Source: Cheiracanthium punctorium (lineage: Eukaryota; Arthropoda; Arachnida; Araneae; Cheiracanthiidae). From it: a stretch of DNA of 64,000 nucleotides. The DNA is taken from assembly GCA_038373885.1 (NCBI GenBank), contig JAWZYV010000707.1, forward strand, positions 186,001 to 250,000. The letters run 5' to 3'. Made by a program: the position numbers and the translations under genes. Within the stretch, counting starts at the first letter, position 1. Every line of letters begins with the position of its first letter. The notes under the pieces were generated by a model. It worked only from the letters and a program-made list of their open reading frames with translations. It was not told the DNA's origin and made no database searches. Below are positions 57,444 to 64,000 of the stretch, one piece after another.

Positions 57444-57984
57444 GTTTTAGCAGACAATTTAGATTTCAATTCCGAAGAAGTGCTTTATGGAACAGTGAAG
57501 ACAAATACAGTACATTCATAGATTACTATACATTTTTCAAATGGTATTTATAAAGGTGAAGTGAGTTAGAATATATCTGACAAAAATTTTTAAACAGTTT
57601 TGGTAAGCTATTTTAATAAGTCTTGAAAATTGAACCAAGCTTGGCAAAATCTTCCAAATTCGGATAGAAACTGGCAAAAGCAACAGTTTATTACAAAGGA
57701 AAAGTATAGTTAGAATATGCCTAGCGAAGATTGTAAAACAGTTTTAGTAGGTAATTTTAATAGTTTTCAATACCGAAGAAGTGTTTTATGGAGCAAGATA
57801 GACAAACATAGTACACTCATGAATAATGATACAATTTCAAACTCAATGAAATGAAGAAAAATAGAAAGGACACATGGATTGTGATACACTTTTAATATAT
57901 AGCACTTTAGTGTGTAGTTAAGATATGAAAGTGTTTCAGATTTTAAAAGAAAAAATTGATACAACAATAGCAAACAACCCTTAC
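57444..57984. repeat. Unclassified dispersed repeat, partly duplicated
   Basis: Two related segments (57446-57730 and 57731-57870) share ...CGAAGAAGTG(C/T)TTTATGGA... and GACAAA(T/C)A(C/T)AGTACA(T/C)TCATGA-like strings. The same family appears at 32680-33250 and 53855-53975. No coding capacity. It is the target of the Tc1 insertion. Confidence 0.65.
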
Positions 57985-58084
57985 TGTGTAAAGTTTCTTG
58001 CATAGGGCCTTGATGTTGAAGTTGTTGACTTTTTCTATAATTTACTTCAGCAACTTTGAGAGCTTGCCGAAAAAGCTTTTCTGA
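57985..58084 (-). CDS. ST7: ST7 exon C
   Basis: A 100-bp exon with acceptor ...TTACAG and donor GTAAGG, starting in phase 0. It encodes SEKLFRQALKVAEVNYRKSQ followed by QLQHQGPMQETLH, matching the ST7 EKLFKQALK...RRSQQLQH region. One leftover base pairs with the two opening bases of exon D to make the Arg codon of HRRDTN. It sits at the upstream edge of the 17.9-kb intron that holds the young Gypsy, hAT and Tc1 elements. Confidence 0.94.
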
Positions 58085-59173
58085 CTGTAATTAGGAAATT
58101 GTCAATATGTAAATGCATTTGTACTAGCTCTACACATTAACAAAACAACTTTTTAAAAAATTGTATTCATTTTTACAGTATATTTGTATTTTTGTTGTAT
58201 AACATCTTATATTTATAAAAAACATTGTACTTTACAGCATGCATATACAGGTAATTCTCGCAAACATGACAAATCTAGTCCCTGCTAGTTTCCGAGTTTT
58301 TTAAATTGTTTTTTCAAGGTTTTCATGAAGCTGAAAAAAGTTTTATATAAAAACATAATTTATTGGGTATTCATTATTTTGTTTTCCATGTTTAGAACAT
58401 TTAAAAAAAAAATAAATAAATAAAATTGTCATTTTGGTCTTGGTCTCAGTTATTACTGTACAATATACATAATTTCTGTCATGCTAGAGCTACAGAAATA
58501 CTAAAGTAAAGAATGATAAAGACAAAAATATTTTTACATTAGACACCAAATATAACATTTTGGATGAAAAGAAGTAAAAAGAAAAAATGTCATTAAAAAA
58601 GTGTGACAGAGAAGATGTAAAATCACCAATCTTATTTTTTCCCATTTTTTGAGAATCACCTATATATATATTAATTTGTAGTAATAATAAATTATAATAG
58701 CATGTAAAAACATGAAACAATTTATTTGGGCTTGTTAAAGATTAATTGCATTTCAGCAATTCTAATGATGGAAAACTGATTCCAGATATGAGTATTTTGA
58801 CTAAAAAGCTTAAAGGAATGAATTGAACTTATATTTCAAAATATATATTTAATAATATTAATAATAATAATTCAGGCTAGATCTCGATTAACTATAATCA
58901 AAACATTCCTAATTTTTTCAGATCTTTACAAAATGAAAAATTTAAAAAAGAATACTAAAATTAACATGGAAGCTATAAACTGATTCCATATTAATTTTAG
59001 CATTCACAAGAAAGTATCACACTTATCTCAGCCTATCTAAGAAGCACTAAGGTAAGGGAAGTAGTGCTTTAATGAAGATCCTGTATACAAATTCAGTATA
59101 TCAAATCAAAGCAAACAAAATACGTATGAGTACAAATAGATTTTCTTACTCAGGAAAAATTGGTGTTTCATAC
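58085..59173. other. ST7 intron B-C
   Basis: A 1089-bp intron, AT-rich, with no recognisable gene or element. Confidence 0.7.
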
Positions 59174-59228
59174 CTCAAGTATTGTGGTAGATTCCTCTTC
59201 GGCTAATAATATATAAGCAGGAGCACAG
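59174..59228 (-). CDS. ST7: ST7 exon B
   Basis: A 55-bp exon with acceptor ...CTGTAG and donor GTATGA. One base completes the codon begun in exon A; the remaining 18 codons read CAPAYILLAEEESTTILE. This is a hallmark ST7 segment (AYILLAEEEATTI in relatives). It ends in phase 0. Being so short, it is invisible to simple ORF calling and was found by reading the antisense strand for family motifs between splice sites. Confidence 0.94.
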
Positions 59229-59936
59229 CTACAGAAAGGGGAAGAGCCATTAAAATTTTATGCTTATGAGTTAATTTATCAGATTGTATAAAACAGCACT
59301 AACTACCAGATAAAATTACTCATTTATCAATAACTTTTCATTTTAATAGATTGATGATAAAAGTATATTTTCTAGAAAGTAAACTACACCAACACATTCA
59401 GAATACCATAGCAATGTGTGGTCTCAAATGTCATTTTCATGCACCAATTAAAAATCACTTTATAAAAAAATTAATCAGTTCTCAGACCACAATTTTGAAG
59501 CAATTAACTTATGTTTCATAAAAAATATTCAATTAAAATACGTATTTCAAATAACTTTTTTTATTTTGAATGATGTATTTTTTGATAAGAGATGTTTTCG
59601 AAACAAAGTTAGGCAAATGGATTACTTACAATTCAATTCTTTTTATAAAGGATTATTAACAGGTATATACTGATTATGTTTGCGATGCTGCATTGTTAAG
59701 TGATTGTAGATTCCCTTGAAGCACTGTATGATTCTGAGAGGTTTGTCCTATAAATTTAGCAACGGTGTAGTCATATTTCTTTTCAGCATGATGCGCATAT
59801 ATAATTTTTAACTAACTTACATAAAACTAAATCTCATGTAGGAGAATCAGAACAGAAAGATGATAATTTTGAAAGATTTTTCTATATAAGTAACTTAAAA
59901 CAAAAACTGATTACAGTAAATGCTTTTTGAACTTAC
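59229..59936. other. ST7 intron A-B
   Basis: A 708-bp intron, AT-rich, nothing else recognised. Confidence 0.8.
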
Positions 59937-60015
59937 TCTGGATTTTTTTCCAGAGCTTGATGAGCTGCTTTCACTCTAGCTTCAGGGTCCCTTTCCCTCC
60001 ATGCAGTCTGCATTA
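59937..60015 (-). CDS. ST7: ST7 exon A (first one in window)
   Basis: Seventy-nine bp between acceptor ...TTTTAG and donor GTAAGT on the minus strand. It opens with two bases completing an upstream codon, then encodes MQTAWRERDPEARVK and AAHQALEKNP, matching the conserved ST7 block with MQxAWRER. It ends with two bases of a codon completed in exon B. The upstream exon was not found between 60016 and 64000, so the preceding intron is at least 4 kb. This block starts the helical-repeat region that follows the N-terminal membrane segments in known ST7 proteins. Confidence 0.95.
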
Positions 60016-63000
60016 CTAAAATGAATATAATTGTAGTTAAAAGTTAAAATGTAGAATATTTCAGTCACTAAAACACTTTTAAAAAACAAACACATAAAAA
60101 TGAGTACAATTAGAAAAGCAGACAAATGTTTCATAACCCTCTTAAAACAATGCTTTAAAGGTCAGTTTTCACAGAATTTCAGGTCAACTTGAAACAGAGA
60201 TGGGAATAAAATCTCAAAATAAAACAGCGATTTTTAGAGAACTTCCACGTAAAATAGCCCTTATTTTATGAAAGCATCTACCACTGACATAATAAGAAGG
60301 AGAAATTGAGAAGTCAAATGGAGCCCAACACTAGAAAAGTTTTAAGTTTTCCCCATAATTGGTACAAACCTATTAGAAGGGGCATAGCCAGAAAAATATA
60401 TATATATATATACTGGGTAATTCAAAATAGATATTAAAGTGATTATCTTGTAAACCGTAAGTGATTGAAACATGCTTTCAATTAGAAAAGTTTGTCGGGC
60501 GTGTGGATGACAGAGGAGGAATTCAACAAGTTGTTTGGAAACTGAGAGTGATTCAGACTTCGATGTGTTTTAAGTGCCGTTTTCTAGTACCAAAAGAGGA
60601 CGACCACTTTAAGGGGGAAAAAAATAATAAATTTAAAAATGGTGATTTGTAAATTTTTTTTTCCCCTGACCCATGCATAAGCCAATTCCCCAACTTTTTA
60701 ATCAAAATTTCTTGATCTATACTCGAGTATATATGGTAATTATTTTTTCCAATTATCATTTAATTTAAAAAACATTTTTAATAACTATTTCATTCTTACT
60801 ATTTATCTTCTGTACTTTAAATTAATACTGAAAACTTTTTTGCAATAGTTGTTTTTTCAGATCTCGATTATAAGGTCCTAAACAAAATGTATCTGCTTTG
60901 CTTTTCAAATATGAGGGGGGGGGGGGGGCTTACTTTCAGGATTTTACAGTACATATAAATTATTCTTAATTGGGGGTAGAGACTAAAGAAAACAATAATT
61001 TAGGGGGAAATATTTAATAAAAGTCATAGATAATACATATGAATGACAAGTTATATTATTAAAATTGTAAACCTATTTTTGATGTAAACAAAAGACCAAT
61101 CAATGAAATTTGGAGATTCCATAACTCCGGATTTGCATAAGTCAAGGTATTACTGTATAAATGAAGAAGAAATCCACTGCAAAATAAACAAAATTGCAGA
61201 TTTTTGCAAATTGGCAGAAAAATCTCAGCGGCGAATGTCTCCATCGAGCCGGGAAATAGATGCCACAATGACATTATCAGCAACTGTGATAAAATGATGC
61301 AAATCAGGCTTTAAAACATGTAAATGGTGCAAATGATAACGATGGTAGTTGCCTGCCACTTTAACCTAAATAAAGTTTGGAAATAGTCACCTAAACCTTG
61401 CAAAAGTCACATTATTTTTTTCAAATAGTTGCTCTTAGCCCATTTTTTGATTAAAAAAGTCCCATGCATGGTGAAGCTCAAGAATAGTCGACATTTAGTC
61501 AACAATGACAACCCTGTAACATTATCCCTGTTATTCTGAAAGAAAAAATCAAAAGAGAATCAGTCACTGGTGGTGAAAAAAGGGAATAAAAGGAGGAAAA
61601 AATTAAAAATAGGAGGAGAAATCACAATACAATGAAAAAAATAGGATCCAATCAATGAAAAATTAGGTGTCAATCCTAGAAAATATAGAAAAAAAAAAAA
61701 AAAAAGGAGCGCTGCAGTTCTAGCCATTAAGAAACTATAATTTATAAGCAATGGATAAAAGAATATTTCTACATTTTTCAGCAATTTTTAGCATTTCTAC
61801 AACAGCAGTCTACAGCTGAAAAAGATGAGAAGATTACCTCCAAATTTGTACATGGAGACTGCATGAGATAGTTTTTTTTTTTTTTTTTCTTTTAGTTCAG
61901 AAAATGTCCACTATGCGGCCCTTTGCAACATGAAATCATGTTGAAAACATGATTTCATGTCATGAAACATGAAATCATGTTGTCATGGAACAAATGTTGA
62001 AATTGTGTGTTTATTTTGAATGATCCATTTCCAGTGTTAAATTTGACGTTTTTTGATGTTTAATAGCAGCTTGAACATTTTAAACTAGAGCTTTTTAATC
62101 AAAATTCCCTAAGCACTTCTTATGCATAGTCTATAAAACAAATTTGGTTACTATCTGTTCAGCTGTTTTAGTGGTAGAATAATGTTTATAGGGGAAGTTT
62201 AATTATATCAAATATAATTTTCCATCCTGTCCCACAATATTATAGACAAAACTTTAGAAGTATATAACTGGATATCCAGCAGCAAAGTAGGATATCTGGT
62301 AGCCACGACTCGGATATCTGATCGAATTTCAGATATTGAAAAATCAGCCAGATACCAGATACCTGCCGGATATCCATTACATCCCTAATTTGGTTAGCTC
62401 GGTACTGCCCTCTCCCATTGAGCTCTAAAATCCACTATAAACATCGACTTTGATAGCATCAGAAAACTCGGAAATTATAGGAATAAGACTGATACACTTT
62501 TTTGTGAATCCCTTGAAATATTAACTACAGATGGCATAATCAAAGACATGATGCATGCACCCATTCATGACATTTGGCATGCTCCCCTCAAGTGCAGCAA
62601 AGATAAAAAATCAGATGCCGACAGAACAACCTGATGATGGCACTGTTGTTGGCTGAAATTTAACAGTTTTTTAAATGGTAATTTTTAATGTTTTTAACTA
62701 TATTTGTATAATTACTTATGAATTAGTATGCAATTTCATAAATAACAAAAAAAAATTTTTTTAGCACCTTTCTTGTCTTTTTGGCTATGAAATGTTTGTA
62801 CATCTTTGAGCATCTACCTCTTGTCACGATCAATTTTTTACGGAACAGAGGGTGGTCACTCCCGAGAAGTTTCACTGCATATGAATTTTCTATAGAATTT
62901 AATTATGATCAATTATTAATTTGACTTTTTTAAACAGAAGAGCATGGCTGAAATGCTTCATTTAATCAATGTTTCAAATCTGTGATGTTGAATTGCAAGA

Positions 63001-63037
63001 AAATTGAATAATAGCAATATAAGATGTATTGTTTTGT
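60016..63037. other. ST7 upstream intron; repeat fragments only
   Basis: No exon of ST7 was found here. 60980-61160 matches 39170-39390. Near 61928-61981 the palindromic string ACATGAAATCATGT or its complement occurs three times. At 62387 the sequence CCGGATATCCATTACATCCC followed by TA looks like a hAT end (complement TAGGGATGTAATGG). CTGATGATGGCACTGTTGTT at 62632 leads to GGCTGAAA, a structured motif. A pogo-like end (complement CAGTGAAACTTCTCGG) is at 62877. Confidence 0.5.
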
Positions 63038-63114
63038 CAGATGATCTATATATATATTATATAGATCATCTGAAAATTATAATTATTTTATTGAATATAT
63101 TCAATAAAATAATT
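63038..63114. repeat. Two adjacent palindromes
   Basis: 63038-63072 is a palindrome based on CAGATGATCTATATA and its complement. 63081-63114 is a perfect 34-bp palindrome (AATTATTTTATTGAATA and its complement). Together they could extrude cruciforms or be centres of TIR elements. Confidence 0.85.
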
Positions 63115-63449
63115 ATTTTATATATTATAAAATTTTAATTTTAAATTTTGAAGATTTTAAATTTTGAAGCTGGTTAACCCTAATTTTAAAAAAATTCATT
63201 CAAATTATGTTGTTACATATAGCTAAAAAGGAGCTCAATCCAAATATCAAGTCATTCGCATAAACATCAAAATACAAATACACTTAAAATACAGATATTT
63301 TAAAAATTAAAAATTGCAAAAAATGCCATATGATAACAGCAAAATCAGCAGCAATTGTTCTGTTGCTAGTGTTAACTTGATGGAGTTAAATAAGAAGTTC
63401 CAAGAGAAAGACTGCATATTTTCTCTTTCCCTTGTTTTCAAAAAAGAAA

Positions 63450-63600
63450 ATATACTTTCTCTTGAGGCCAGTCCAGTGGCTAAAGGTCCATACAAATATT
63501 TGGAGGTTGCAAATTCAATCCTCATCGTACCACTGAAGATTACTGTGTATATGTATTGCAGATGCATGATAAATAAATGGTTCCAAAAATCCTCTTGACA
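63450..63600 (+). repeat. tRNA-derived SINE-like sequence
   Basis: A-box-like AGTGGCTAAAGG and B-box-like ATTCAATCC occur at tRNA-like spacing, followed by a non-tRNA body with ATGATAAATAAATGGTTCC. Overlapping open frames on both strands are chance. Confidence 0.5.
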
Positions 63601-64000
63601 GTTGTCAGTAAAAATTTTTGAGAGGCACCAATATTTACAAGTATCTGTACATTTTGATAAGGATCTTAACTGTAGGGGGAATTCTTCAGATTTTGAAACT
63701 CACCAGTTACAACCTGCTTGTCTAAAATTTTAAGTTAAATAAAACTAAACTCCACCACAATAGTCCGTGGGTAGGCGTTTCCCTGCCTTTGAGATCATGG
63801 GGGCAGTGGGGTGCAAAGCTTATGCAGGCATGTGCCAGTAGAAATTAAATTTTGGAGCAATTTGTGGAGCAAGAAGAAAACACATTTCTGGAGCAATTTG
63901 GAACACAAAAAAGTCACTTATGGAGCACAAGAATGCCAATTTTGAAACACAAAATTTACTTTTCAAGGGAAGGGAGAAGTCATTTAAGAATGCTAATCTG
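63601..64000. other. No gene seen
   Basis: Sequence after the SINE-like piece; a repeated TTTGGAGCAATTTG(T)GGA(G/A)CA pattern at about 63853-63905 suggests a small degenerate repeat. Nothing else. Confidence 0.4.

Larger units (their letters stand above)
3719..60015 (-). other. ST7: ST7 gene locus (nine internal coding exons, introns full of transposons)
   Basis: Nine conserved exons on the minus strand encode consecutive parts of ST7, a conserved metazoan multi-pass membrane protein with a TPR-like central region. Exon phases chain perfectly (lengths 79, 55, 100, 98, 115, 73, 103, 151 and 93 bp, 867 bp in total), and every boundary has GT/AG on the minus strand. This is about half of the protein: the N-terminal membrane part must lie above 60015 and the C-terminal membrane part below 3719, and I could not find either inside the window. 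Introns are 708, 1089, 17931, 1504, 367, 7267, 1925 and 24639 bp. The large ones hold most of the transposons. The identity comes from recognising the protein family. Expression and regulation cannot be read from this window. Confidence 0.95.

Noticed and set aside
63307..63598. Open frames of 86 and 94 aa on opposite strands
   Set aside because: They overlap a SINE-like sequence and have no recognisable domain.
1..64000. CRISPR arrays, operons or bacterial defence systems
   Set aside because: No regularly spaced direct repeats with unique spacers, no clustered same-strand ORFs, and spliced host exons show eukaryotic DNA.

Overview
The window is AT-rich eukaryotic nuclear DNA, most likely from an arthropod. 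I lean towards an arachnid such as a spider because of the TE mix and the large introns, but nothing here proves the taxon. No bacterial-style operons, rRNA or CRISPR arrays are present.

The host content is one gene on the minus strand, recognised by its protein as ST7 (suppressor of tumorigenicity 7). Nine internal coding exons run from 60015 down to 3719. All have GT donors and AG acceptors and their phases chain without a break: 867 coding bp, about 289 residues, from the MQxAWRER region through the TPR-like middle to the [18 protein letters not shown] region. The N-terminal exons lie beyond 64000 and the C-terminal exons before position 1. Everything else in 3812-59936 is intron. Two introns are very large: 24.6 kb (3812-28450) and 17.9 kb (40054-57984).

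Those introns hold a dense set of transposable elements. The 24.6 kb intron carries a palindromic mariner remnant (4154-6188) with a hAT-like MITE inside it, a Penelope-like element with inverted partial copies (about 7270-9149), a Tigger/pogo remnant (10886-11984), three Helitron-like elements on the minus strand, two of them directly abutting (12681-20051), a 5'-truncated LINE with a 13-bp target duplication (21359-22234), and an internally deleted Ty3/Gypsy element with matching LTRs (23484-27035). The 7.3 kb intron carries a hAT-like MITE (33625-33864), a second MITE-like element and a minus-strand LINE tail (35940-36770).

The 17.9 kb intron carries a nearly intact and very young Ty3/Gypsy element (42716-51252). 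Its 1.44-kb LTRs differ by three substitutions and three 1-nt homopolymer indels. It has a textbook gag/pol -1 frameshift heptamer and pol is broken by small indels. The same intron has an AAGCTT-rich terminal-inverted-repeat element (51914-52919), a hAT-like element (54551-55916) and a Tc1-like element (55948-57441) inserted into an unclassified dispersed repeat. A near-perfect 102-bp inverted repeat lies at 39487-39734, in the intron between exons D and E. From 60016 to 64000 the sequence is intronic or intergenic, with a few palindromes and SINE-like pieces.

I found no clearly new multi-gene system. The observations most worth checking are the ST7 exon chain, the GGGAAAC frameshift site, the abutting Helitrons, the head-to-head mariner palindrome, and the hairpins with a hammerhead-like core.
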